From Aurantiochytrium sp. KH105 (lineage: Eukaryota > Sar > Bigyra > Thraustochytrida > Thraustochytriidae): a stretch of 64,000 nt of DNA. Below, in pieces: positions 1 to 9,329 of the stretch. The notes under the pieces are model-generated. The model was not told where the DNA came from and searched no databases. It saw only the letters and a list, made by a program, of their open reading frames with translations. The position numbers were made by a program, and so were the translations under genes. Each line of letters begins with the position of its first letter. Position 1 is the stretch's first letter. The stretch lies in the NCBI GenBank assembly GCA_003116975.1, contig BGKB01000067.1, forward strand, positions 248,001-312,000, written 5' to 3'.

Positions 1-1797
1 GCCTCTGCCTTTGAGGAACAAGTGGAGCCGTGTGTTGACCAGATGGCCGAGATCCTCGTTCTTGCTCTTTACATCGACGATAGCATCGAACTCAATGTGC
101 AGGACCCGGAGGGCGTCCTCGTACCCGACAGTGTTCGCAACAAATTTGGTGCGGACCTGGATGAGGGCGATGGCGCCGACGATGAAGGCCTTGCGAACGG
201 CGCGGACGATGATGACGACGATGTAGGCGACGGCGCTGCTCTCGGCGTGCGGTACGAGTACTCGGTGCGAATGGAGGTGATTGAGGCCAAGCAAGCCGCG
301 CTCACGGCGCTTGGTCAGCTCGTCGAGAACGCGCCGAGCAGTAAGCTGCCGGTATTTCTCGACGCGAGTCTGGACGCCTGCATCCGCATGCTCAGCCATG
401 TTCATGAAGAGACCAAGGCGTGCGCATTTGAGACGATTACGCAAATCCTTGGAGGCTACGCGCAAGCGTACCCGCTTCCCCCTCTCAATGAGGAGGCCCA
501 GGAGGAAGCAGTGCAGTGGGCAGAGACTTCGTTTCGCGAGGTTGACCCAGGCCGGCGCTGGCGCGTGGGCTTGCCAGCTCGCTATGAAGTGGATCCCAAG
601 ACTATGGGGGTGATCGAGACAAAGCTCAAGCCCAACTGGTTTGAAGTCATTGCAACGGAGCGAGACAAGGCCGTCGTGGCCTCGGCGCTGACAATGATGG
701 AGAAAATGGTGGCCTCGTTCGGCCCGGTCGCTGTGGCAAGCGATTTAGAAAGTGTCCTCAATGTCTGTGTGCAGGTGCTCCAAGGCAAGGCCACTTGCCA
801 ACGACTCGACCACCTCGATTTTGATGATGATGATGATGACAATGAAAGTGCGGGGCGCGGAGCTGGTGCCGCCTTTGACGATGGTGACGATGACGAAAAC
901 GGCGCAGGGCGCTCTGGTGTCTCCCTCATGGAGGCAGTTTGTGATCTCTTGGGCATGCTTGGCCAGGCAGTTGGCCCCGCATTCAAGTCGTACGCTGGTC
1001 CTGTGGTGGGCGCACTCTTGCATAAGGCCAAGCAGGGTGGTGCCCCGGGCGCAGCTACGGGAGCTATCACCCCTCGTCAAGTCACGATCTGCGGCGCGCT
1101 TGCCGAAATTACAGATGGGCTTGGACCTGGAGGCTGCGCGCCATTTGCGCGAGAGCTGATCATGTATGCGGTGCCGCTCCTGAGCTGCGAGCTGGCGTTG
1201 GCACGACGCAACGCAGCATTCTTGCTGGGTACTGCGGTCGCTCTCGCGGGAAGCACGCTGCAGAGCGACGGTGAAACGCTCATGAAGCTACTTCAAGCAC
1301 TCGAGCCTTTGTTGGGCGAGGCGGCCGAGGTAGACCGCGCTGCCGCGGAAGCGCGTGCCGAAGACCGCAGCCTGCCCTTTGAGATTACCGATGTTCAAGC
1401 TGTGGTCGATAATGCGTGCGGTGCTGTCGCACGGCTCCTGATGCGCGCTGATCCGGGCGTGCTTCCGGTCGAGCGCATTTTCCCCTCGTTGTTGCAAATG
1501 CTGCCATTACGTTTTGATCTTTCGGAGAACTTTGCCGTGTGCGCGTGCATGCGCATGTGCGTGCAGTCCTCGGATGCGGGTGTACAGGCTCAGGTACGCT
1601 CCCATTTGGGCGCGCTTGTTTCTGCCATGGCACAGACGCTCGTTGCAATGGATGACGAAGACGCCGTGTCTCAGCTTTTGGCAAAGCGCCAAGTAGTTCA
1701 ACTTTTTCAAGCTCTACTTGCTCAGGATAAGGACCAGACGATGCGGCTCATTGCATCGCTGCCTGCTGACCAAGCTGCTCAGGTCCAAGCTTTGTAG
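1..1797 (+). CDS. Importin-4-like karyopherin beta, C-terminal part (5' truncated by window edge)
   Basis: HEAT-repeat nuclear import receptor; family members bind cargo such as histones and ribosomal proteins and release it on RanGTP. The frame is open from the first base, so the N-terminal half lies outside the window; about 598 codons are present, ending in TAG. The order of landmarks follows the C-terminal half of importin-4/Kap123. An acidic loop follows a VLQGKATCQ segment around residue 255. Then come a conserved NACGAVARLL helix near residue 470, an LPLRFDLSE segment, and a terminal SLPADQAAQVQAL, resembling the SLPVDKAQELQAVL end of vertebrate IPO4. A second acidic stretch of Asp/Gly lies near residue 75. 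No intron is visible. Importin-5 is the main alternative; the C-terminal ending favours importin-4. Confidence 0.8.
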   Translation, partial: ASAFEEQVEPCVDQMAEILVLALYIDDSIELNVQDPEGVLVPDSVRNKFGADLDEGDGADDEGLANGADDDDDDVGDGAALGVRYEYSVRMEVIEAKQAALTALGQLVENAPSSKLPVFLDASLDACIRMLSHVHEETKACAFETITQILGGYAQAYPLPPLNEEAQEEAVQWAETSFREVDPGRRWRVGLPARYEVDPKTMGVIETKLKPNWFEVIATERDKAVVASALTMMEKMVASFGPVAVASDLESVLNVCVQVLQGKATCQRLDHLDFDDDDDDNESAGRGAGAAFDDGDDDENGAGRSGVSLMEAVCDLLGMLGQAVGPAFKSYAGPVVGALLHKAKQGGAPGAATGAITPRQVTICGALAEITDGLGPGGCAPFARELIMYAVPLLSCELALARRNAAFLLGTAVALAGSTLQSDGETLMKLLQALEPLLGEAAEVDRAAAEARAEDRSLPFEITDVQAVVDNACGAVARLLMRADPGVLPVERIFPSLLQMLPLRFDLSENFAVCACMRMCVQSSDAGVQAQVRSHLGALVSAMAQTLVAMDDEDAVSQLLAKRQVVQLFQALLAQDKDQTMRLIASLPADQAAQVQAL

Positions 1798-2840
1798 AAG
1801 ATAGTTGCACGCAAAATTGTCGCATCAAGCAAATGCTGTCCAAACGACAGGTGAGCAAGCATGACCAAGGATTTACAGCCAATGTCATTATTTCTTGCTT
1901 GCTGTCTGGCTGGTTGGCTGTCTGTCTGGCTGGCTGGCTGGCCACACATGAGCGACGTACCTTACTGCTCTGAAGCTGATAAACGAAATATGTTTGCCGA
2001 ATTGTATTGGTTAGAAAGTTGCAAAAGTTCACTGAGACTTGAACTTTAAAAGTCATCGACAAGTGAAACGCCTAGTGAGACAATGCGCTAGGCTCTGACA
2101 GGTCTAGGATTCTTCAGCTAAATGGAAGCCAAGAAGTAAAAGGGGGAATATGAAGGATGATGGACACTTTACTCGGAGGAATTGATCGAATTGAGGAAAG
2201 GGCGATTGAAAAGAGGAGAGGAGACGAAGTCATTCAATAGACATAACGACGAACTCGGTAGATCGACGCGTTCGTAACTGAGGTTGACGATAAAGAGAGA
2301 AATAAAGAAATGGGCCCATTATCCGCAGTATAGAATGGAGTTCGGCGTCGTTGGGGGAGGGGGTTCTCTGAGGGCTTTGACAATAGGACGAGGCTCCGGC
2401 AGGAAAAACTAACCCAACAGGAAAGGAACAGTGCAAAAAGGGTGCGCGAACTCACTACGTATAAATTTGTAACGACGCTTGACTGCTCGTCGCTACTAAG
2501 AAGGCTGGTGTTCACATCACATCACATCACATTACATCACATCACATCTCGTCTCATCGCAACATAGAGATGCCACAATGGCTACAATCTCGGTCGACAT
2601 GCATCATCCATCATTCATGTCGGTCATGGCGAGAAGATATTACGCGAGAACGAAAGCGACAGTGCCCAAACCTCGATGATACCATACCGAGGCAGGCAGG
2701 CAGGCAGGCCAGACCTAGCCTCTTTCTTTCGATTGGGTAGACGCAAAAAGGTGACACAAGGCTGCGTCGAGGTGTCGATACGACAATATGCAACTTGGCG
2801 TAGCCAGGGAGGGAAAGAGGGGAAGACTCGTCAGATCAGG
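1798..2840. other. Convergent intergenic region with simple repeats
   Basis: This stretch separates the 3' ends of the importin gene and the AMPK-beta gene. It holds a (TGGC)-type microsatellite at about 1907-1950, a CATCA-type repeat at about 2511-2556 and a short GGCAGGCA repeat near 2690. The short open frames here show no family features. No RNA gene was recognised. Confidence 0.6.
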
Positions 2841-4187
2841 TCAGGTCGCTCCTCTAGCCCGAAGCTTCTCTGCAGCAGCAGCAGCTCTACCAACGATCTT
2901 TGCGTCGGGTAGAGGACTATAGAATACTGTCGTGACGAACTTCTCCTTGTAGCGTTGCGTGACGCCAAGAACCATGAGGTTCTCCTTGATGGCGCTGCAG
3001 TACAAATGATTCAGCGTGACATGCTCAGGGACCTGCATGGACTTTGCCACGAGACAGTCGTCGGTTTGAGGCGTGTTGAGAATGATGTGCCGCAAGTGCG
3101 GGGGCAGCGGGGGAGGCTCTTTGGCGTACCACTGCGGGTCCTCCGGGTCGGGGTGGAAGTTACCGTACAGGCTGTCGTCGGTGATGTGGTCTTTGTTATG
3201 CAAAGACTTCATGTCTGCTCCATATGTCTCCTTGAAGTCGCTGAGGTCTACAAAGTTGTTAATGTTCCCATAAGGGTCGGCGACAGTTGGCTGCTCGGGC
3301 GCAAATCGCCACTCGTCGTCGACAATGAATTTGTAGGCGTGCTTGCCTCGCTTGAGTTCGCGAATGTACAGAAAGTCGTTCCCTGACCTCCTCATGGGGA
3401 TCTTCTCCGTCCAACGGTTGAAGGTCCCTGTGATGTACACGTTGCGGCCGCCTCCGTCCCAGCGAAATACCATGGGGATCTTGTCGTCCCTTTCGAGCTC
3501 GGCGAGCAGTTCGTCGACCTCTTCTTCGCTAATGTTTGTCCCAGACATCCGCGAGGCGTTCTCGATTTGCTCGCGGTGCGCGGGGGACTGTGCAGGGCGC
3601 GGCGCAGATGATGCAGCGTCGGATTCTTGCGAGTACTGCTGTTGCTGCTGCTGATCTTGCGTGCCGGTTCCAGTGCCTCCGTATTCGCTGTTGTTCGAGG
3701 TTGAGGTGGGATTCGTATCATACATTGTCTTTGCGTTTCCGGAGGACGACTGCGTCCTGCCGTCTGTCTGCCCTGCGTTCTTTTCGGGCGCTGATGACGA
3801 GGCCGATGCGGGGTGATGTGGCGGGTGCGCTGCTGATGACGCACCCTGGCCGTGCGCAGACCCGCTGCTTCCTTCTCCCCGAGCTCCTCCCTGATCTCGC
3901 TTGCCTGCGGCGGTCGGCGCGGCGGCAGCGGCAGCAGCAGGCGCTGGCGAGGCTGCTGTCGACGCCGCCGCCGCCGCCGCCGCCGCCGTCGCGTGCGGGT
4001 CCTGCGAGGCCCTCGCCGGGCTGGACTGCTTGTTCGCAGGGCGCGGGGCGTTGCTGGCAGCCGCCGTCGAGGCGCTGCTGGCGCCCGCGGACGTGGAGGG
4101 CCTCCTCCGCGAGCTCTCGAAGCGCGGTCTCCCGTTCTCGCCCAGGCCCAGGCCGGCCTCGTCCTCCTTGCCCACGAGGTTCCCCAT
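2841..4187 (-). CDS. AMPK/SNF1 kinase beta subunit, N-myristoylation signal
   Basis: Scaffold and glycogen-sensing subunit of the AMP-activated (SNF1) kinase trimer. The start is set at the ATG giving MGNLVGKE, a good N-myristoylation sequence. The frame stays open upstream but is GC-rich, of poor quality and contains an undetermined base. The 448-residue product has a low-complexity Ala/Ser/Gln-rich N-terminal half. A CBM48 glycogen-binding domain follows at about residues 236-313, with motifs FRWDGGG, GTFNRW and DPYGNINNFVDL. An ASC domain lies at about 352-440, with PPPLPPHLRHIILN and NHLYCSAIKENLMVLG, where it would contact the alpha and gamma subunits. About 20 extra Ala/Arg-rich residues follow the usual family end. 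The gene is head to head with ion-channel gene 1, and a cluster of CACTTGCG-type motifs lies in its upstream region. Confidence 0.9.
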   Translation of the reverse strand: MGNLVGKEDEAGLGLGENGRPRFESSRRRPSTSAGASSASTAAASNAPRPANKQSSPARASQDPHATAAAAAAAASTAASPAPAAAAAAAPTAAGKRDQGGARGEGSSGSAHGQGASSAAHPPHHPASASSSAPEKNAGQTDGRTQSSSGNAKTMYDTNPTSTSNNSEYGGTGTGTQDQQQQQQYSQESDAASSAPRPAQSPAHREQIENASRMSGTNISEEEVDELLAELERDDKIPMVFRWDGGGRNVYITGTFNRWTEKIPMRRSGNDFLYIRELKRGKHAYKFIVDDEWRFAPEQPTVADPYGNINNFVDLSDFKETYGADMKSLHNKDHITDDSLYGNFHPDPEDPQWYAKEPPPLPPHLRHIILNTPQTDDCLVAKSMQVPEHVTLNHLYCSAIKENLMVLGVTQRYKEKFVTTVFYSPLPDAKIVGRAAAAAEKLRARGAT

Positions 4188-4389
4188 GGCGCTCCCGCGC
4201 GGCGGGCTCGCGCGGGCGAGCTGGCGCTGCCTCGGCTGCGGCTGCGGCGCGCCTCGATCCGATCTGGTTCGAACTCGCCTCGCGCGGCTCCGGCGCGGCG
4301 CGGCGGGCGCGGCGGGCGGGCGGGCGCNGCGAGAATCGGAAATTGCAACCAGGCGGCCTGGCGGCTCGAGCTTGATAGCGCGAAGCGGA

Positions 4390-4690
4390 AAACGCACTTG
4401 CGGGGCCCGCGCGCAAGTGCGCCAAACGCGCATGACCCACTTGCGCAGCGCCGCGCAAGTCGCCCGAGTTCGGCCCCTGCTGCCGCCCGGAAGAAGGCCT
4501 TTCGACCGCGCGCGCAAGTCGTGAATGCGCCCATGCGCCACTTGCGCCGCGGGTGTTCCCCACTTGCCGGGGCGCTCCCTCTCTCTCCCTTTCCCCCCCC
4601 CCTCCCCCACACACAGGCCCGCCCTGGCCGCCAAAGTTCACTTGCCCGCCGCGCCCGCAAGTGGGATAAACGCTTTGCCGCACTTGCGCG
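4390..4690. promoter_or_regulatory. Cluster of CACTTGCG/CGCAAGTG motifs upstream of the AMPK-beta gene
   Basis: About ten copies of CACTTGC followed by G or C occur in 300 bases on both strands. Examples are 4395-4402, 4412-4419 (reverse), 4438-4445, 4539-4546, 4561-4568, 4639-4646, 4656-4663 (reverse) and 4681-4688. CGCAAGTC variants lie near 4454 and 4513. They sit 200-500 bases upstream of the AMPK-beta ATG. This is most simply a clustered transcription-factor site. An E-box-like CACTTG core is visible, but the factor is unknown. Confidence 0.5.
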
Positions 4691-5349
4691 CCCGCGCCTA
4701 CGAAGCGAAGGCGACAGACGCATGGGTTCCCCGCGTTCCCCACACTTTGCACGCACTGCAGCCGTTTCGATGACGTCTTCCGGCGGTTGGGAAAACTGGT
4801 TCGTAACGGCGCGCTGGCAGCCAAAATCGAAGCGACCTACTGTACCCCGCTCTACCAGTGCCGATGCGCTCGCAGCTGCAGCGAAAACCCGCTTCCTGGT
4901 GGCCAGCAGCAATGTGCACGGCATGACTCGCCAGGTATACTATGATCGATCTTGATCAAGGTGATGATGAAAGCCGATCTCGCGCGTCACGATGTGTCGC
5001 CAAAGTTCGTCAGAACTTGAGCAAGAACTTGTCCGACATGGATTTGGACTTATTGACGGAGGAAGGGGTGGGAGGGGCAATGAGGGGTCCTCGCCCAAGA
5101 GCCGTCCTTGAAGACAGGCAGAGGACACGACGCTACGGTGAGCCCGCTCTGACGACACTGCGCTGAGCCCGCGCGCAAAGAGGCCTCAGCCGCTTGGGCC
5201 GGCGGACGACCATACCAAAACGAAAACTTGGAAGCGGGACGCAGAGTTCTAGGCATAGACATAGATTGTCACGTCAGCGCAACACGCAAGAAGAGAGACT
5301 GGCGACGAGCAGCACGAGTCGTCCTTGAAAGCACGACCTAGGCGGAAAG

Positions 5350-7240
5350 ATGGCAGAGGCCCTTGACAAGCTGGAGTGTGGCGCGAATCAGAACTCAAAT
5401 CCCAACCTTCCGCCCCAAGGGCAAATTGATGCGGTTATGTCTCATTCATCGAGCGCCTTCCCTCCAATCGCTCGGGCGTGCGAAGAACCGACGACTTCTG
5501 GATGCTCAGGCCCAGCATTGCAAATCGATGCGGAAGACACCGAAGGGCTAGAAGAAGCACAGCATCAAGATCAAACCTTACTTCCCGAGAGCCCAAACTC
5601 TTCCGAAAATTCGGAGCTCCCTGAAAGTGCACCTGGTGACGCCACAGCGTCCCAGCCCGAACGCAACAACACGAATGCAGACGCTTCGGCTCCTTATTTG
5701 CCATCCATGCATATCGATGATCGTCTTTGCGATGGCCTCTCTTCATATCCTTCCAGCGACGAAGAGACGCTACCTCGAGATTGCAAAGGATTGGCGCCAG
5801 AGGCACCCAACAACACCGATGCCAATGGAAATGTTCATTCGTGTTAACATCCACGACGTCTGCTCGATCGACGCCAAGAACCAAACATTTACGGCGAACA
5901 TGTACTGGCAAGTCATGTGGTTTGCTCCCGAAAACTTTATGAGAGATGATCCCGTGAAGGTCGCGCTCGAAGAAGCGTTCGACCCGCGTGTGCACCTTGC
6001 CAACCTTGTTCGCGACTCTTCTTCGGCAATTCAGACCTGGATCGAGTTTGGCAAGGTGGAAACGGGAAAGCACTCGGGCCGAAAGGTGGTGTTTCGCCGG
6101 CAGAAGCTCGTCGGTGCCGTCTTTCGCTCGCAATACAATCTAGAGCGTTTCCCTCTCGACACGCAGACGTTCGACATCGAGCTTCGATGCGACTTCCCAT
6201 CAAACGTTGTGAGCCTGCAGACTCTGAAGCCATTCACGGTCGACCCAAAGCACGACGAGCATGGAAACAGTGTAAGCTTCGCAAAGCCGTCCAAATTTAC
6301 GACCTCTAATGAATTTAAGTGGTTCAAGAATCTCACGGCCGTGACCTCCTCAGACAAGCAGTCTAAAAATTCCTTTGGCAAGATTGTGTTTCGCCTCATG
6401 GGAGACCGTAGACCAGGATTCATCACGATCAACGTGCTCATTCCGACTTTTGTCCTCACAGGTCTGGGACTTGTTGTATTTGCCATTCAACCTGAAAAAC
6501 TCGCGGCTGACACTCTTGCAGATGCTAACGCTACTGCCGCTGCACTATCTACTGCCGCTGTACTGGATCAAGAGAATGCCAACTTCGAAAGACGATTCAA
6601 TGTCAACTGCGTCTTGCTTCTCACGCAAGTCACGCTCAAATTCTCGGCGAGCGTTAGTCTTCCCGAGGTCTCATATCCAACCTTTGCAGACTACGCGGTC
6701 ATAGCCGGGGTTTTGTTTCAGTCTTGGCTCATCATTTGGACAGCAATTATCAAGACGCAGACAAGTTGGGAAAGAGCGACATTTCACGATCACAATTGCA
6801 TGTGGGCGTCCGCGGCACTATTTGGTCTCGTCACCATTGTCATTGTGAGCATTACAATTTACAAGTGGTGCACATTGGGCCACGTCAGACCTGAGAAAGC
6901 TAAAAATATCAACCGCAGCGATGAATCCTCGAACGAGGCGGATTCTACATCAGAGCAATCCATTGCGAGCGAAGCCAGATTTGAGAACGATCGCGGGGAA
7001 AGTGACAATTCCGGGAACTTCGGCGAGTTCTTCAGGGGTAGAGACCCCAAACTTTGCAAAAAATGGTTAAAGAACAGCTGCTTGGCAAATGCTTTCGTGA
7101 AATTTGTCTATTGGCTTCTCCCCGTGTCTGCATTGACAAAGGAAGAAGTTGAAATGAAGTGTACTCACTGGAGCATTCCTCTCGAGACGGAACCAGAACG
7201 CCCCCAAGATGGTTTTGAAGAAGAGATTCGGGATGAGTGA
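5350..7240 (+). CDS. Pentameric ligand-gated ion channel (Cys-loop receptor superfamily) 1, apparent frameshift
   Basis: Predicted membrane channel of the pLGIC fold. The family hallmark FPLDTQTFDIE (near 6150-6185) lies in the extracellular beta-sandwich. M1 begins RRPGFITINVLIP (about 6405-6490). M2 with the M2-M3 linker reads LLLTQVTLKF...LPEVSYPTFAD (about 6610-6690), followed by M3 and M4 (about 6690-6870). The two cysteines that give the superfamily its name are absent, as in bacterial members. The N-terminal 135 residues are acidic, Ser/Pro-rich and show no signal peptide; a 120-residue acidic tail follows M4. The reading frame must change once near 5764-5768. The part before this point (5350 onward) and the part after it both align with channel 2 (YLPSMHIDDR against YMPSILIDDR, then MFIRVNIHDVCSID against MWIRVNVFDLCSID). 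This could be a one-base sequencing error or a real lesion. Confidence 0.8.
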
Positions 7241-7423
7241 AAGCGCTCATGTTAATTCTGGCGACAGCACGGCCAAAGATAAAGTCATGCGCTTACATAC
7301 CCAAAGTAAATGAAAAGAAACTGAAATCAAAATGTTAGAGTTCTCTTGAGCAACTTGGCAGAATGATGATTTTGAACTCGGAAAAAGCTGGTCTTGCAGC
7401 TTGGTTTGTCCGCTTTCGTGGAA

Positions 7424-8377
7424 TTAGTTGACCTCCACGGAGCTCGTGAGGTCCAGGACGTTGTTAAAGGACCCGTAGGGATCGGGGATCTTCGGCTGAT
7501 CGTCAGCAAACTGCCACTTGCCGTCAACGAAGAACTTGAACTCGTGCATCTTGCCATGCATGAACTTGCAGCTGTGCTCGAAGCTGCCATCGGCCAACTT
7601 AGTCATTGGCTCTTTTCTCCAATCATTGTGGGTTCCCGCAATGCATACCTCGTTGCCACCTTTGCGCCAGAGAATTGCCGTTGCTAGCGCGTGGATCTGG
7701 TCGTTGATCTCGCTCGCCTTTTCGGAACAGTCACGGAGATCCATCATTGACTCGTTGGTCTCCTCTTTGGTCTCCTCAATGATCTCCTTGTCCGTCTCCT
7801 CAATGGCCACCTCGTCCGTCTCCTCAACGGCCTCCTCGGACGTCACGCTGGCCTTCTCGGAAACGCCATCCAGGTCCGTCTCTGGTTCACAGGTCTTGTC
7901 GTTACCCTCGCTGGCCATCTCACAGTCAACGGGCTTCGAGACGTTCTCGGAGGGTCCACAGGGGACCGGGTTCTTCGCCGGCACGCGACGAATTGTCACC
8001 TTGCTGTTCACGGTAGTAGTGCGCTGGACCTCGATCTCGTCTTGTTTAAGGTTGCCGCAATGCGGGCAGGTGTCGGAGACTGACGTGGCCATGGGGACTT
8101 CCTCGTTGAGAGCATTGGCGTTGCGATCATTGGCATTAGCATCAAACATGTTGACACCTTCGATCGAGCAAATTGGGTACTCTTGTTCCTCCTTGGGCTT
8201 GCCGGTCGAGGCGTTGCTTTGATCTGGATATTTCTTGCTTTGAGTTTCGGGTTTGCTTTTGCCATGGCGGCTGGCGGACGGCCAGCCCCTGCTTTTTCCT
8301 TTCCGGAGTTGCTTGCTGCAGCTCAAGGCGATCCCTTTAGCAAGGACTTTTATGCGGCTTGTCGCGCCGCCTGCCAT
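7424..8377 (-). CDS. CBM48 (AMPK-beta-type glycogen-binding) domain protein
   Basis: The 317-residue protein carries a single E-set/CBM48 domain at its C-terminus (about residues 232-312) with AILWRKGG, GTHNDW, FFVDGKWQF and DPYGSFNNVLDL. These align closely with the CBM48 domain of the AMPK-beta gene at 2841-4187. There is no ASC domain, so it is unlikely to act as a normal AMPK scaffold. The N-terminus is basic and contains a CPHCG pair near residue 105 that could bind zinc with other ligands. The middle is an acidic repeat of EETDE/EETKE units (about residues 175-215). It is read away from channel 2, mirroring the AMPK-beta/channel 1 arrangement. Substrate and partner are unknown; binding of a storage glucan is an inference from the domain. 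Confidence 0.75.
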   Translation of the reverse strand: MAGGATSRIKVLAKGIALSCSKQLRKGKSRGWPSASRHGKSKPETQSKKYPDQSNASTGKPKEEQEYPICSIEGVNMFDANANDRNANALNEEVPMATSVSDTCPHCGNLKQDEIEVQRTTTVNSKVTIRRVPAKNPVPCGPSENVSKPVDCEMASEGNDKTCEPETDLDGVSEKASVTSEEAVEETDEVAIEETDKEIIEETKEETNESMMDLRDCSEKASEINDQIHALATAILWRKGGNEVCIAGTHNDWRKEPMTKLADGSFEHSCKFMHGKMHEFKFFVDGKWQFADDQPKIPDPYGSFNNVLDLTSSVEVN

Positions 8378-8829
8378 GTCGTACAGCTTGGGCTGACTCT
8401 GAGGAGTGGGTTCGGATTCTGCTCAAATTAGATGCAGATTTAGTGCTCCAGTTCTCCAGTTCGCGGTTCCCGGTGACATGGCCTGGCTGGAGGACAAATC
8501 GTGATAAACGGACTGTGGCCTATAAGAACCTTCAAAAGGCGAGTCGCGTCGCACGCTATACTTGGAATTCGGCTTGAGTCTCGTGATGGTTGGCGGCGGC
8601 CTTTCGTTCCCATGATTTTTACTTGCAGTTCCAAATCGAAGAAATGAGACGACATTCATTCCCACTCTCCCAACTCTCCAATGGTCGAAGGCATCCCCTT
8701 GAGTTCGGCAGTAGGAAAAAAAATGTTACCATACTGGAAGCTGCGCGCCCCATCACTGTAGTTCGGCGAGAATCATAAACGTGATATTGGCCGCCTGCCG
8801 CTGGCCGGGAGCCGCGCCGTCACTGTCTG

Positions 8830-8871
8830 CCTAGTACTACTTCGTAGCCTAGTACTACTTCGTAGTACTAG
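8830..8871. repeat. Direct repeat overlapping a 10-bp perfect inverted repeat
   Basis: The 18-base unit CCTAGTACTACTTCGTAG occurs twice in tandem (8830-8847 and 8848-8865). The second copy with the following TACTAG forms a palindrome, 8849-8871, with 10-bp arms around a TTC spacer. It lies in the interval between the divergent CBM48 and channel 2 genes, about 460 bases upstream of the channel ATG. It is a candidate protein-binding site or hairpin. Confidence 0.55.
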
Positions 8872-9329
8872 AGAATGGACCCGCGAGACCTAACAGTAAG
8901 GCGGCGTCCGCGACACGCGCCCCGGCTCGAAGGCACGCGCCGCACGACGCAAAGCTGGAGAACGACGCAGAGCCCGCGCCGGACCGGAGGGCAAGGGCGC
9001 GGCAGGGGCGCGGGAGGGAGGGAGGGAGGGAGGGAGGGAGGGAGGGAAGCGCAGGAGGCCTGGAGACGCAGCCACTCGCGACCCGCGAGCGCGCATGCGC
9101 CCACGCGTGTCGGTCCGGGCCCTCGCGGACATCGTCCAGGCGGCCTCGACCGTGCGACGCGCGAGGAGGCCTGCTCACTGGCAGTGCGAGCTGCAGGCGG
9201 GCGGGCGGGCGGGCGGGCCATCGACGACGAGTAAGAAGACGATAAGGAGGGAGCCCGTTCCCCCTTGGTCCTGTTGCGGCGAAGCTGCAGCTGCAAACAG
9301 GGGCGTCGCAGCAAGAATCGAGGGAGACG

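Noticed and set aside
4264-4275. GGTTCGAACTC, like a tRNA T-arm
   Set aside because: No acceptor stem, anticodon arm or D-arm can be folded around it.
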